Source: Antrihabitans auranticaus (lineage in GTDB: Bacteria; Actinomycetota; Actinomycetes; Mycobacteriales; Mycobacteriaceae). Taken from it: DNA of 64,000 nucleotides. The notes under the pieces are model-generated. The model had not been told where the DNA came from, made no database searches, and saw only the letters and a program-made list of their open reading frames with translations. Positions 1 through 8,970 of this stretch are shown piece by piece; positions within the stretch are counted from its first letter, which is position 1; every line of letters starts with the position of its first letter. The stretch spans positions 1,479,531 through 1,543,530 of the forward strand of contig NZ_JAEMNW010000001.1 in NCBI RefSeq assembly GCF_016481275.1, written 5' to 3'. The position numbers were made by a program, and so were the translations under genes.

Positions 1-587
1 TGAGTCCCGGTGAACCCGTTCAGATCGGTGGCGGTGAACCCCGGGTCGACCACGTTGATCCGCAACTGCGGATACACCTTCGCGTACTGCACCGTCAGCA
101 TGGATACCGCCGCCTTGGCCGCGTTGTAGGCCGGGAAGGCTACCTGTGATTCCATCCGCTGCGGGTCGGTGACCCGAGCGAAGGAACCCAGGCCGCTGCC
201 CACGTTGACCACCACACCGCGACCGCGCGCCAGCAACGGCCCGAACGCGTGCATCGTCCGGACGATGCCGGTCACGTTGGTATCAAGGACCGCAACCATG
301 TCCGGACCGGTGACGTCGTCACCGGAGACATCCGCAATACCGGCATTGTTGACCAGCACATCCACCCGACCGCTCTCCGCGCGCACCACTTCCGCCGCGG
401 CCTGCACCGACACATCGTCGGTGATGTCGATCAGCACCGCCCGTGCCCCCAGTTCGGTCGCCGCGCGATCGGCATTGTCGCGACTGCGCGCACCGATCCA
501 TACCGTGTGCCCGGCTGTAATCAGTTGCCGGGCTGTTTCGTAGCCGAGTCCTTTGTTGGCGCCGGTTATGACTGTGATCGTGCTCAT
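1..587 (-). CDS. Short-chain dehydrogenase/reductase (SDR), C-terminus beyond the window
   Basis: NAD(P)-dependent oxidoreductase of the classical SDR family; substrate unknown. The ATG at 587 opens with MSTITVITGANKGLGYETA, so the Rossmann motif TGxxxGxG (TGANKGLG) is at residues 8-15. The NNAG motif (VDVLVNNAG) follows mid-protein and the active-site YxxxK appears as YNAAK. The reading frame is open to base 3, so the C-terminus is missing only because the window ends. It is the downstream neighbour, same strand, of the epoxide hydrolase gene 64 bp upstream, and the two could be co-transcribed. Confidence 0.88.
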   Translation of the reverse strand, partial: MSTITVITGANKGLGYETARQLITAGHTVWIGARSRDNADRAATELGARAVLIDITDDVSVQAAAEVVRAESGRVDVLVNNAGIADVSGDDVTGPDMVAVLDTNVTGIVRTMHAFGPLLARGRGVVVNVGSGLGSFARVTDPQRMESQVAFPAYNAAKAAVSMLTVQYAKVYPQLRINVVDPGFTATDLNGFTGT

Positions 588-651
588 GACAACGTCTCTT
601 TCTGGTCAGGTCACCGCCGTCCGGCAGTGCCTGACCCGGTCTCGGTAGTGG

Positions 652-1803
652 TCAGGATCGTTTGTCGCGGAAAAACTCTCGAAGGTCTGCGACGAGTTCG
701 CCGGGAATTTCGAGGGCGGCAAAATGGCCGCCGTGATCGAGTTCGGTCCATCGGGTGATGTTGTGCGAGGGCGCAGAGTAGCGGCGGATGGCCCAGTCGA
801 TCGGGGTCAGCAACACCCCCGTGGGAACCCCGGAGCTGGGCTCTGGCCCCCAGCCGCCACCGCGGACATAGGTGGCATAGGCCGAGGTCCCGGCGGTACC
901 GGTCAGCCAGTACAACATCACGTTGGTGAGCAGGACGTCCTTGTCGATAACCTGCTCGGGCAGAGCCTCTTTCGGGCGAGTCCACTCCCAGAAGCGGTCC
1001 ATGATCCAGGCCAGTTGCCCGACCGGTGAATCAACAAGCCCGTAGGCGAGGGTTTGCGGTCGGCTGGCCTGCACCGCGAGATACCCCGGCGTGCCCGGAT
1101 TCTCCCGGAAGAACCGGTCCAACCGGTCCTGTTCGGATGCGGTGAGCTCGGCGTACTCGTCCGCCGGCGGCGGCGAGAACAGCACCGGAGCAGGCCCGGT
1201 GGTGACGTGCATACCCGTGACCCGGTCCGGCGCCGCCGCGCCGACCAACGGGCTGACCGCCGCACCGGCATCACCGCCGTGCACACCGAAGCGGTCGTAT
1301 CCCAGCCGTCGCATCAGTTCGGCCCAGGCACGCCCGGTCTTGTAGTTGTCCCACCCCTCGGCCAACGGAGTGGAGAAGCCGAACCCCGGCAGTGAGGGAA
1401 TCACCAGATCGAAGGCATCTTCCGCCGTACCGCCGTGCGCCCGCGGATCGGTCAGCGGTCCGATCACATCTGCGAACTCCACGAACGTGCACGGCCAGCC
1501 ATGAGTCAAGACCAGCGCTCGCGCGTCCGGTTCGGCAGAGCGGATATGCAGGAAATGGACTGTCTGACCGTCGATCTCGGTCACGAACTGTGGCCACTTG
1601 TTCCATTGCGCCTCGATCGCTCGCCAGTCGAAATCCGTCCGCCAGTACTCGACCAGATCCCGGATCCACCACGTCGGCGTGCCAACGTCCCAGCCGTCAC
1701 CGGCCAACGGTGCGGGCAACCGCGCCTTGTCCAGACGCCCACGCAGGTCATCGAGATCGGCCTGCGGGATTTCGATCCGGAAAGGAACAATGTCAGTGCT
1801 CAT
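652..1803 (-). CDS. Epoxide hydrolase family protein (EHN + alpha/beta hydrolase)
   Basis: About 383-aa cytoplasmic alpha/beta hydrolase with an N-terminal epoxide-hydrolase domain, of the type that opens epoxides to diols. The N-terminus (PFRIEIPQADLDDLRGRL) is typical of the EHN domain. The oxyanion motif HGWP lies near residue 101, the nucleophile Asp in HGGDAGA near residue 178, and the catalytic His in DHGGHFAALE near residue 360. The canonical GGDWG is GGDAG here, a small deviation. I chose the ATG at 1803 (MSTDIVPF); an ATG three codons upstream at 1812 is possible. Length is normal for the family. The substrate cannot be read from the sequence. Confidence 0.9.
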   Translation of the reverse strand: MSTDIVPFRIEIPQADLDDLRGRLDKARLPAPLAGDGWDVGTPTWWIRDLVEYWRTDFDWRAIEAQWNKWPQFVTEIDGQTVHFLHIRSAEPDARALVLTHGWPCTFVEFADVIGPLTDPRAHGGTAEDAFDLVIPSLPGFGFSTPLAEGWDNYKTGRAWAELMRRLGYDRFGVHGGDAGAAVSPLVGAAAPDRVTGMHVTTGPAPVLFSPPPADEYAELTASEQDRLDRFFRENPGTPGYLAVQASRPQTLAYGLVDSPVGQLAWIMDRFWEWTRPKEALPEQVIDKDVLLTNVMLYWLTGTAGTSAYATYVRGGGWGPEPSSGVPTGVLLTPIDWAIRRYSAPSHNITRWTELDHGGHFAALEIPGELVADLREFFRDKRS

Positions 1804-2008
1804 GAGAACCAACGTAGAGACGGACTAGGTCAGATTCGGCCCTAGGACACCGCAGTTGGGTATGTCGCGTGTCACAACAGGGCCCGCCACATCTCACCTC
1901 GCCGTGCAGCGCTGCATCCCGAAATAATCTGTCTTTCAATACCTTCAGAAACATTGAGTTGGCGCGATACGCACCGCGGGGCCCGCGGCGCCGAGTCTCG
2001 TGACCCGT

Positions 2009-2180
2009 CTAGGTGGTTCCGCGGCCAGGACTTCGTCGAGTCGGTGCGGCTTCGTCGGCTGGCATCGCCGCCCAGTGGGTCGCCCACTGGCTGAGCGGCT
2101 CGAGTGCAGCGCCGAGATTGCGACCCATCGCGGTCAATTGGTAGGCGGTGGCGTCGCGTATGACGCGTTGGAGGCGCAGA
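2009..2180 (-). pseudogene. HxlR-type regulator, C-terminal remnant
   Basis: On the minus strand one frame reads RLQRVIRDATAYQLTAMGRN followed by a helix with EPLSQWATHW, then a stop at 2009. This resembles the wing and C-terminal helix of HxlR winged-helix regulators (pattern YxLTxxGxxLxxxLxxLxxW). No N-terminal recognition helix is visible and the frame has an in-frame TAA just upstream, so at most the last third survives. It lies between the epoxide hydrolase and the lipoprotein hydrolase and may once have regulated one of them. The call rests on pattern resemblance only. Confidence 0.4.
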
Positions 2181-2283
2181 CGGCTAGCAGGGCAAAGAAA
2201 CTCGCGTTATCCGCAGTCCACTGTCATGACCGTGCAGTGCCTCACGTTCTAAACATTGCTACCCGGCTTGCAGCTCAGCAGGA

Positions 2284-3219
2284 CTAGTTCGTTGCCCGCT
2301 CGACGACGAGGTCAGCAGTCTGCGCGACCAGGTCGGGTTGCGAGAACTGGATGTAGTGGTCGCTGCCAGTGGCGAAGATGTGGGGAGTGCGGGGAGCCAG
2401 GGCGACGAAGGTGTCTTGAGCCTTCTGGTAGCTCTGGTTGAGAGTCTCTGTCGTCAGCCCGCTAGGCAGCGTCGCTACCGCGAACGGCTCGGTCTTCGTC
2501 ATGACCGCCACCGGCATGGTGGGTAGCGCGGGAGCGGCCTGCACTTGCGCGATGCTCGCGTCGATGTCCACGCGCTCGGAGTTCGGACTCTTCATCGACG
2601 GCATCGGCATTTGCTCGATCGGTGGGTTCAAGAGCTGGTCGCGATAGATCGCCCAGGCCGCCGCACCGATCGTCTCCGGCAGCGTCGGGCTCAGCGAATC
2701 GACGAAAACGATGCCGCGAACCTGGTCGGGATAAGTCTTGCCGTACAGCAGGCTGATGAGCCCACCGAGAGAATGCCCGACCAGAACGTACGGACCAGGG
2801 ACCTCAGCCGCAGCAAGCGCCGCGTGTAGTTCGGCGACTATGTCGGCCGCGGTGCGAGGCTGGGGAACCGGTGTGCTGCGGTCGGTCAGCGGACCGTCAC
2901 CTTCGTAGCGAATGGTGCCTGGCCGGTCGTATGCGCAGACGCGGTGCGACTTCGCCAGCGCAGGAAACACGGCTGGACCTTTCGCCGGAGCGAGCAACCC
3001 CAACGCATCCTCGCTGGTCCAGGCGTCCGAAGAATCGTGATATCCCGCGACCAGAAGGACCGTCGGCGCGCCGCCGGAGTTGCTGCCACTGCAGGTGAGA
3101 TAGATATTTCGGCCGCCGATGTCGACCGACCTCGCGAAGGCGTCGGTGTCGTCGGACTTCGACGATGAGCACGACGACAACGTGATCAGGGCGAGTGCAG
3201 CGAGAGCGATCGAGCGCAT
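2284..3219 (-). CDS. Secreted lipoprotein, alpha/beta hydrolase
   Basis: About 311-aa predicted lipid-anchored extracytoplasmic hydrolase. Starting at the ATG at 3219 gives a short signal peptide (MRSIALAALALITLSSCSSS) with a lipobox LSSC at residues 14-17. This is why I prefer it to the ATG at 3279, which would place 20 charged residues before the signal. The nucleophile elbow is GHSLGG (VLVGHSLGGL), followed by FVDSL, and a C-terminal His lies in GSDHYIQ. The fold matches generic alpha/beta hydrolases that cleave esters or amides; substrate unknown. No obvious operon partner. Confidence 0.85.
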   Translation of the reverse strand: MRSIALAALALITLSSCSSSKSDDTDAFARSVDIGGRNIYLTCSGSNSGGAPTVLLVAGYHDSSDAWTSEDALGLLAPAKGPAVFPALAKSHRVCAYDRPGTIRYEGDGPLTDRSTPVPQPRTAADIVAELHAALAAAEVPGPYVLVGHSLGGLISLLYGKTYPDQVRGIVFVDSLSPTLPETIGAAAWAIYRDQLLNPPIEQMPMPSMKSPNSERVDIDASIAQVQAAPALPTMPVAVMTKTEPFAVATLPSGLTTETLNQSYQKAQDTFVALAPRTPHIFATGSDHYIQFSQPDLVAQTADLVVERATN

Positions 3220-3279
3220 CAGCACGCGCCAATCGTATCCCTCGACACCCCCACCCCTGTGAGTCTTCTGCGAGTCCAT

Positions 3280-3969
3280 AGAGGTGCAAAAGACTCACAG
3301 CCGTGCTTAGCCGATTTCGCAGAATTCCGGTCACCGTTCCTTGCAGAATTCGACCGTCGTGGGTGGTCGTCAGACCGAAAATGCTGGCGAATATCGAACT
3401 GCTGGCGTCGACGATCATGCCGTCGATATCGAGCGCGGATGCAGTTTGCGACGGGGTGCGTTCCAAAGATGACTGGGCCCTGACCGTTTCACGCGATCAC
3501 CCTGGACGGACGAGCAGAATTCAGGAGTCGTGATTCGTCTGCGTCGCCGACTCTTGGCGGCGTTGGCGTCACGACACTTGTCATCGGCACCCACTCGTGC
3601 CCACTGGACCGAACCGATGCCATGTATTCGTGGTGGCGGACCCGATTCGCGAGCGTGCCAGCGCAGCATTCGAGATGGCGATGATCTTGATCGAACCTGC
3701 AGTCAATCCAAAGGTGTCGACTGCGCCGCCACCCCCGACAACTGCGCGGCCACCGAAATCCCGAACACACCCCGACCCGGCAGTGGTTGTCCCCCAAACA
3801 GATTGGGCTCCGCATCCATCGTCCACCTCCCTATCTCCGCCCGATCGCGGAAATTTCCACTTTTGCGGTCTTGCACCAATATGCGCGTAGTGGTACAACA
3901 AATCTATGCCAGCCAAGACAGATAACTGGCTCCTCACAACACAGATTGGAGAACTTGGAGGTGGCGACG
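3280..3969. other. Intergenic region, no gene recognised
   Basis: About 690 bases between the divergent lipoprotein hydrolase and small heat-shock genes. Open frames here are arginine- and serine-rich and look non-coding. The last 15 bases hold the purine-rich ribosome-binding site of the heat-shock gene (GGAGAACTTGGAGG). I see no clear CIRCE or HAIR element. Confidence 0.5.
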
Positions 3970-4389
3970 ATGCTGATGCGTACCGATCCGTTCCGTGACC
4001 TCGACCGCCTGACCCAACAGGTCTTCGGCACCGCGGCACGACCCGCGGTGATGCCGATGGACGCGTGGCGCGACGGCGACGAGTTCGTGGTCGAGTTCGA
4101 CCTACCCGGGATGAAACCCGACTCGCTGGACCTCGACATCGAACGCAACGTGATCACCGTCCGTGCCGAACGGCCCGACCTGGACACCACCCGGGACATG
4201 CTCGCCGCCGAACGCCCGCGCGGGGTGTTCAGCCGCCAGTTGTTCCTCGGCGAAAACCTCGACACCGACCGAATCGAGGCCGAGTACACCGACGGTGTGC
4301 TGCGCCTACGGATTCCGGTCGCGGAGAAAGCCAAACCCCGCAAGATCGACATCGCCCACCACAACGGGCGGAAATCGATCGACGCCTGA
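3970..4389 (+). CDS. Small heat-shock protein Hsp20 (alpha-crystallin family)
   Basis: 139-aa ATP-independent holdase chaperone of the cytoplasm. The alpha-crystallin domain runs from about residue 25 to 130: it begins [20 protein letters not shown], contains the [11 protein letters not shown] strand region, and ends with the hallmark AxxxxGVLxxxIP as [21 protein letters not shown] start at the ATG at 3970 because GGAGG sits just upstream; a frame open further upstream to 3787 is not protein-like. Length is normal. It is followed by four 17-bp repeats and a small gene (4461) that may belong to the same transcript. Confidence 0.93.
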   Translation: MLMRTDPFRDLDRLTQQVFGTAARPAVMPMDAWRDGDEFVVEFDLPGMKPDSLDLDIERNVITVRAERPDLDTTRDMLAAERPRGVFSRQLFLGENLDTDRIEAEYTDGVLRLRIPVAEKAKPRKIDIAHHNGRKSIDA

Positions 4390-4404
4390 CCGACCCACGC
4401 AGTA

Positions 4405-4472
4405 GCGAATTGAGCACTGTGGTGAATTGAGCACACTGGTGAATTGAGCACAGTGGTGGAGTGAGCACGATG
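4405..4472 (+). repeat. Four tandem 17-bp repeats
   Basis: Consecutive units at 4405-4421, 4422-4438, 4439-4455 and 4456-4472 follow the pattern GTGAATTGAGCACWSTG. Units 1-3 are near identical; unit 4 (GTGGAGTGAGCACGATG) is diverged and supplies the GTG and ATG start codons of the next gene. Each unit ends and begins with GTG, so the array offers repeated GTG codons and could act on translation initiation or be a regulator site. Confidence 0.8.
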
Positions 4473-4781
4473 ACTCGCACCGACACATCCCCGATCGACG
4501 CGGTGGGCACGATCACGCACGAGCCGGAACTGTGGTCTGTGGATCCCGATGTCGAGGAACTCTTCGTAGACATCGAGGAAATCCTTTGCGCGGCACTACG
4601 TCCGCGACCGTGCCCACCCCCCGCACCGAGAGTCACCGGCGACACAGCCCGGCTCCCGGCACCCGGTGCGGTCCGCACCCGAATCCGGAAACTCGAAGGC
4701 ACCCCCGGCACCGGCACCACGCGCGCGACCCAACGCGCCCCGCCGACCCGAAACCACACCGCAGCAAATGAAAGTAGGTGA
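4461..4781 (+). CDS. Small proline/threonine-rich hypothetical protein downstream of hsp20
   Basis: 106 aa from the GTG at 4461 (an ATG at 4470 is the alternative). The first half is acidic and ordered-looking (PELWSVDPDVEELFVDIEEI), whereas the second half is rich in Pro, Thr, Arg and Ala and looks disordered. No catalytic motif. It starts inside the fourth copy of the 17-bp repeat, 72 bp after the Hsp20 stop on the same strand, so co-expression with the chaperone is plausible. I do not recognise a function. Confidence 0.55.
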   Translation: MSTMTRTDTSPIDAVGTITHEPELWSVDPDVEELFVDIEEILCAALRPRPCPPPAPRVTGDTARLPAPGAVRTRIRKLEGTPGTGTTRATQRAPPTRNHTAANESR

Positions 4782-5071
4782 GGCCATCACAGCGATACAC
4801 CGATACCGTGGCTGCCGCCCGCACCCCAATTTCACAGTCCCCGCGCTTCACTCGACCGGACACACACATCGCAACAGTCCGGATTCGACAGCGCCCCGCC
4901 CCTACACGGCACTCACTCGGGCGGGCGGCACCACCTCACCTGACCATCCACCCGAAAGAAGATCGGAAGACTGCCGACGACGCCGTACCCGCCGCCGGCA
5001 CTGACGAGCAGAACCACCATGGACTCGTCTCGTCCCGGTCGGCAGCGGAAACATTGCAGGAGGTGATCCAG

Positions 5072-5224
5072 ATGGCTACGTCGACACGGAAGCCACGTCG
5101 GTCTCGCTCGCGCAATAACGCCCCGTCCGAGCGCCCGGACTGCGTCTGGCCCGAACCCAGCCCCTTGACTCAGTGGTGGCAACACGTCATGGAAGGCGCC
5201 GACAGGACTGGGCAAAGGTCGTAG
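5072..5224 (+). CDS. 50-aa basic small protein
   Basis: Short open frame with a strong Shine-Dalgarno sequence (CAGGAGGTGATCC) ending five bases before the ATG at 5072. The N-terminus is strongly basic (MATSTRKPRRSRSRNNAPS) and the C-terminus is Trp-rich (DCVWPEPSPLTQWWQHVMEG). The quality of the ribosome-binding site is the main argument that it is translated. It follows the hsp20 group on the same strand; function unknown. Confidence 0.5.
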   Translation: MATSTRKPRRSRSRNNAPSERPDCVWPEPSPLTQWWQHVMEGADRTGQRS

Positions 5225-5550
5225 GCATTGCCCGCCACCGACCGAAACGTGTCGCAACGCGTCTCAGGACGGCTTCGCAGGAAAGGTGCTGAACCTGTGA
5301 ATCCGAGCCAGGCGCTTCGCTGTTGTCACCGCCGGATACCTCGACCTCTCAAACGCCCGCGGTTGTCTCGGTGACCTGGTGGTGCGATTGCCGGTCGCCT
5401 CACAACCAAAACCTGCACCGGCAGCGCCCCTGGCTGGTAGCTCTTTCCCGGTTTCCTCGCATCGTCGGATTCGTGCCTTGCAGAAGACATCCCGTCGGGC
5501 TGACTGAGAGTTGCGTCTGGTCGCGTTGCTGAACCAGTGGTAGCGCTGGC

Positions 5551-5628
5551 TAACAAGATCGAATAAGTAGCGCCGCGAGCGCATTCGACAGTGGGTTTAC
5601 GACGCCGGTGGTGTTGATCAGGGGATCG
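5551..5628 (-). pseudogene. Scrap of a GntR-family regulator
   Basis: The minus strand encodes LINTTGVVNPLSNALA, nearly identical in protein and DNA to part of the intact GntR regulator at 21083-21823 (LINTTGVVNPLSSALE). A stop codon follows after eleven further residues. The rest of 5225-5647 shows no gene. This looks like residue of a second copy of that regulator outside the island. Confidence 0.5.
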
Positions 5629-5647
5629 TCGTCGTGGCGGTCATTGC

Positions 5648-6985
5648 TCAATTGACGCCGGACGCGGACAGTCTGATCGATATCGGGGGTGCGAGTGCAC
5701 CGTCGCGATTGCCATCAGTGTCGAACACTCCGGCACCGCCGCAGACGCCGGTGTCCGGGAGTGTCAGTTCGACCCGTTCGGCGCTGTCGCGGTCGCCGGC
5801 CAGCGCGGCGGCGATGCTGCGGACCTGCTCGTACCCGGTCATCGCCAGGAACGTCGGGGCGCGGCCGTAGCTCTTCATGCCGACCAGGTAGAAGTCGGGT
5901 TCGGGATGAGTCAGCTCGGCGACGCCATGCGGGTAGACGGTCCCGCACGAGTGCACGTTTGGGTCGATCAACGGGGCCAGAACGGTTGGTGCTTGCAGCA
6001 CCGGGTCGAGGCCGAGCCGGATCTCGGAAAGCCACGACAAGTCCGGCCGGAATCCGGTCAGGACCACGACCCGGTCGACCGCGTCGATGCGTTGCCCGGC
6101 GTCGGACACCAACGCGACCTGACCGTCGATGGTGGGTTCGACAGTGGCAGTGCGGAATCCGGTGACAACACGCAGGAGCCCAGCGTCGACGGCCTGCTTG
6201 GCGCGTTCGCCGAGGGCGCCGCGGGCGGGGAGTTGGTCGGACTTTCCGCCACCGAAGGTGGCGCCGACGTCGCCGCGCCGTCGGACCCAGGTGATCCGGG
6301 TGGCGGGTGCGTCGTGCTCCAGGGTGGTGAGTGCGATGATCGCGGTGAGCGCGGAGTGTCCGTTGCCGGCGATCACGGTGTGCCGTCCGGCGTAGCGGGC
6401 GCGGACCGCGGGATCATCGAGGTCCGGGACCCGGTAGGTGATCGAGTCCGCTGCGTCCCGCTCGCCCAGGGCGGGTAGACCATCGCCGCCGAGCGGGTTC
6501 GGTGCACCCCAGGTTCCGGAGGCGTCGATCACGGCGCGCGCCACGATTCGGTCTTCGCTGCCGTCGCCGCGTCGGACGTGCACGGTCAACGGTTCGCTGT
6601 CCCGTCCGGCATCCACGACCCGGTCCCGGCCGCGACGTGCGACACCGATGACCTCGGTGTCGAATTGCACTGCGGCACCGAGCGCGTCGGCCAATGGGAC
6701 GAGATAGTCGCGGGTCCACTTCCTGCCGGTGGGATAGGAATTCTGGGCCGGTGCGGTCCAGCCCGTCGCTTCGAGCAGGCGGCGCGCGGCCGGGTCGATC
6801 AACTCGCCCCACCGGGAGAACAGTCGCACGTGGTTCCATTGCGACACCGCCGCGCCTGCCGCGGGTCCGCGTTCGAACACCAACGGGATAAGACCGCGTT
6901 CCCGCAACTGGGTGGCGGCGGCGAGGCCGATCGGTCCGGCGCCGACCACGACGACGGGCAACTCGTTCATTTCCATGCCGTTCAT
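5648..6985 (-). CDS. FAD-dependent oxidoreductase, ArsO-like
   Basis: About 445-aa two-dinucleotide-binding flavoprotein. The FAD Rossmann motif GAGPIGLAAA is at the N-terminus and a second NAD(P) site (VIAGNGHSALTAI) is mid-protein. The C-terminal blocks MKSYGRAPTFLAMTGYEQ and TLPDTGVCGG resemble what I remember of ArsO, the flavin monooxygenase found in actinobacterial ars operons. The start is placed at 6985 because AAAGGA lies eight bases upstream; an ATG at 7012 is also in frame. It follows the ABC permease by a short gap on the same strand and is probably co-transcribed. The family call is firm at the oxidoreductase level and moderate for ArsO. Confidence 0.82.
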   Translation of the reverse strand: MNGMEMNELPVVVVGAGPIGLAAATQLRERGLIPLVFERGPAAGAAVSQWNHVRLFSRWGELIDPAARRLLEATGWTAPAQNSYPTGRKWTRDYLVPLADALGAAVQFDTEVIGVARRGRDRVVDAGRDSEPLTVHVRRGDGSEDRIVARAVIDASGTWGAPNPLGGDGLPALGERDAADSITYRVPDLDDPAVRARYAGRHTVIAGNGHSALTAIIALTTLEHDAPATRITWVRRRGDVGATFGGGKSDQLPARGALGERAKQAVDAGLLRVVTGFRTATVEPTIDGQVALVSDAGQRIDAVDRVVVLTGFRPDLSWLSEIRLGLDPVLQAPTVLAPLIDPNVHSCGTVYPHGVAELTHPEPDFYLVGMKSYGRAPTFLAMTGYEQVRSIAAALAGDRDSAERVELTLPDTGVCGGAGVFDTDGNRDGALAPPISIRLSASGVN

Positions 6986-7016
6986 TGACTTCATCCTTTC
7001 GTCGATGATCATCGAT

Positions 7017-7829
7017 CTATTTCGAAACTGTGGTGGGGCGGAACTGGCCGAGGCTGGGCACGATCGTGACTAAGACCCACAGCGCGATCGCGGCGATAAT
7101 TGCGGTGACGGTGTCGCCGACGGTGGCAGCGCCGAGCACGTGCCCGCGCAATGCGTCGGCGGCGTGTGCGACCGGGTTGAGCGTCGCTGCGACCTTCATC
7201 CAGCCGGGCATGGTGTCCAGCGGCGCGAATGCGCTCGAGACGAACATCAACGGCATCATCACCATCATTCCGGCGAACTGGACAACGTCGGGACGGCGGA
7301 GGCGATCGCCGATACGCCCGAACAGCGCGCTCATTGCCGCCGCCAACACCACCAGGACGACCAGTGCGGCGACGGCGTCGCCGAGGTTGCCGTGAAACCG
7401 GAAGCCGAGGGCGAGGGCGGCGACACCCAGGAGTGCGGCGCGGGCAAGGGTGAACACGGCTTCGTTGATCGTGCGAGCCAGGCCGGGTAGCCACGATCGC
7501 ATCGGGAGGGCAGCGAAGCGGTCGCGCAGACCGTTGGTGTGATCGATGGCCGCGGACACCCCGGCGTTGGTGCCAGCCATCACGGTGGACACGGCAAGCA
7601 TGGCGGGGGTGAGGAAATCGATGTAGCTGACACCGGTCGGAAAGCCGGGTCCGGCTGCGACGCTGCGGAATACCTGGCTGAATAAGACAAGCATCGCCAT
7701 CGGCATCGTCAGCGAAAACATCAGCAATTGCGGGACTCGTGCGCTGGTGCGGAGGTTACGAACGACGAGTGCGATCAGTTGGTCGGTGACCGGTGACCGG
7801 GTGGCGTCCGCCACGAGCATGGCGTTCAT
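7017..7829 (-). CDS. ABC-2 type permease (DrrB-like)
   Basis: 270-aa integral membrane subunit of a two-gene exporter. It shows about six hydrophobic segments and the ABC-2 family layout: an N-terminal cytoplasmic stretch, a first membrane segment near FSLTMPMAMLVLFSQVF, and a C-terminal pair ending in LWVLVTIVPSLGQF. Its start overlaps the stop of the ATPase gene by four bases (ATGA), so the two are translationally coupled. Drug and lipid exporters of the DrrAB type have this form; cargo unknown, and the ArsO-like neighbour suggests a toxic or organo-metalloid compound. Confidence 0.88.
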   Translation of the reverse strand: MNAMLVADATRSPVTDQLIALVVRNLRTSARVPQLLMFSLTMPMAMLVLFSQVFRSVAAGPGFPTGVSYIDFLTPAMLAVSTVMAGTNAGVSAAIDHTNGLRDRFAALPMRSWLPGLARTINEAVFTLARAALLGVAALALGFRFHGNLGDAVAALVVLVVLAAAMSALFGRIGDRLRRPDVVQFAGMMVMMPLMFVSSAFAPLDTMPGWMKVAATLNPVAHAADALRGHVLGAATVGDTVTAIIAAIALWVLVTIVPSLGQFRPTTVSK

Positions 7830-8797
7830 GAGTTGGCTCCTTGCAGGGCTAGATGGGTGAAGACGTCATCGAGACTGGGTGAGGTGATGTCGAGTTCGCT
7901 GACCTCGACACCGTCGCGGACAAGGCGGGCGACGACGTCGGTAGCGGTCATGGCGTCCCCGGCGGTGACCGAGATTCGAATCCGGTCGGCGTCGACGGGA
8001 TGTGCGGTGTCGGGCTCGAACGTCAAGCGGTCGAGTCGATACGCGGGGATCGTGGCGGTCACGACCTTGCCGCCGACAAGGCGTTTCAGTTCGGCGGGTG
8101 TGCCGCGGGCAGCGACGCGGCCCTGGTTGAGTACGACGATGTGGTCCGCGAGCCGGTCGGCTTCCTCGAGGTATTGGGTGGTCAGCACGACCGTGGTGCC
8201 AACGGCGGTGAGCTCGTCGACGACCTCCCACAGCGCGGTGCGGGCGAGAGGGTCGAGCCCCGTCGTGGGTTCGTCGAGGAACAGCACAGACGGAGACCCG
8301 ACGAGGCTGGCGGCCAGATCTACCCGCCTGCGTGATCCGCCGGAGAGCTCACCGATGCGTCGCGACGCCAGATCGTGCAATCCGAGCCGGTCGATCAGTT
8401 CACCCGCCCGGACTCGAGCCCCGGCGCGGAGTCCGGCGAGACGGCCGACAAGTTCCAAATTCTCTCGGGCGGTGAGAAATTCGTCGAGGCCGGCGTATTG
8501 GCCGGTCACCCCGATCCGCCGGCGGACCGCCGTTGCGTCGGCGACGACGTCGAGTCCGTCGACCCGCACACGCCCGGTGGTCGGGCGCAGCAGGGTTGTG
8601 AGCACCTTGATCAAGGTTGTTTTGCCGGCGCCGTTGTGCCCGAGAACGCCGAGCGTCATCCCGGTCTGCACTCCGATGTCCACGCCGTCGAGTGCCCACG
8701 CGCCGCCGTAGGTGACGTGGAGATCCTCGACAACGACCGCGGGAACGGTTCGCGTGGATTCGGCGGTGCGAACAGCAGTGGGGAATTCGTTGGACAT
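7826..8797 (-). CDS. ABC transporter ATP-binding protein (DrrA-like)
   Basis: 323-aa cytoplasmic ATPase of the daunorubicin-resistance type. Walker A is GHNGAGKTTL, the signature is LSGGSRRRVDLA, Walker B is VLFLDEPTTGLD, and the switch region is VVLTTQYLEEAD. The extra C-terminal domain beyond the nucleotide-binding core is typical of DrrA. It is first in a three-gene minus-strand unit (ATPase, permease, flavoprotein) and is divergent from sigZ across 173 bases that must hold both promoters. Confidence 0.92.
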   Translation of the reverse strand: MSNEFPTAVRTAESTRTVPAVVVEDLHVTYGGAWALDGVDIGVQTGMTLGVLGHNGAGKTTLIKVLTTLLRPTTGRVRVDGLDVVADATAVRRRIGVTGQYAGLDEFLTARENLELVGRLAGLRAGARVRAGELIDRLGLHDLASRRIGELSGGSRRRVDLAASLVGSPSVLFLDEPTTGLDPLARTALWEVVDELTAVGTTVVLTTQYLEEADRLADHIVVLNQGRVAARGTPAELKRLVGGKVVTATIPAYRLDRLTFEPDTAHPVDADRIRISVTAGDAMTATDVVARLVRDGVEVSELDITSPSLDDVFTHLALQGANS

Positions 8798-8970
8798 GAG
8801 TGCGGCCTCCTGAATCGACGTTGTGCCTGTTCAGACGCCGGCGATTTCAGATGGACGCACGAAGATTTGCGCCGAGGGGGTTCGGTTGCGTCCTTGGGCC
8901 AGTACCGTCGTCTGTACGGGTGCGGACGTCGGAGGCGACCTCTGTGCCCAACGAAAAGAAGGACTCGATC

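Noticed and set aside
5225-5647. Inverted att site for the GntR-like direct repeat with 21229-21275
   Set aside because: The shared sequence is within a coding region of the intact GntR gene and has mismatches, so it is a homologous gene scrap rather than an attachment core.
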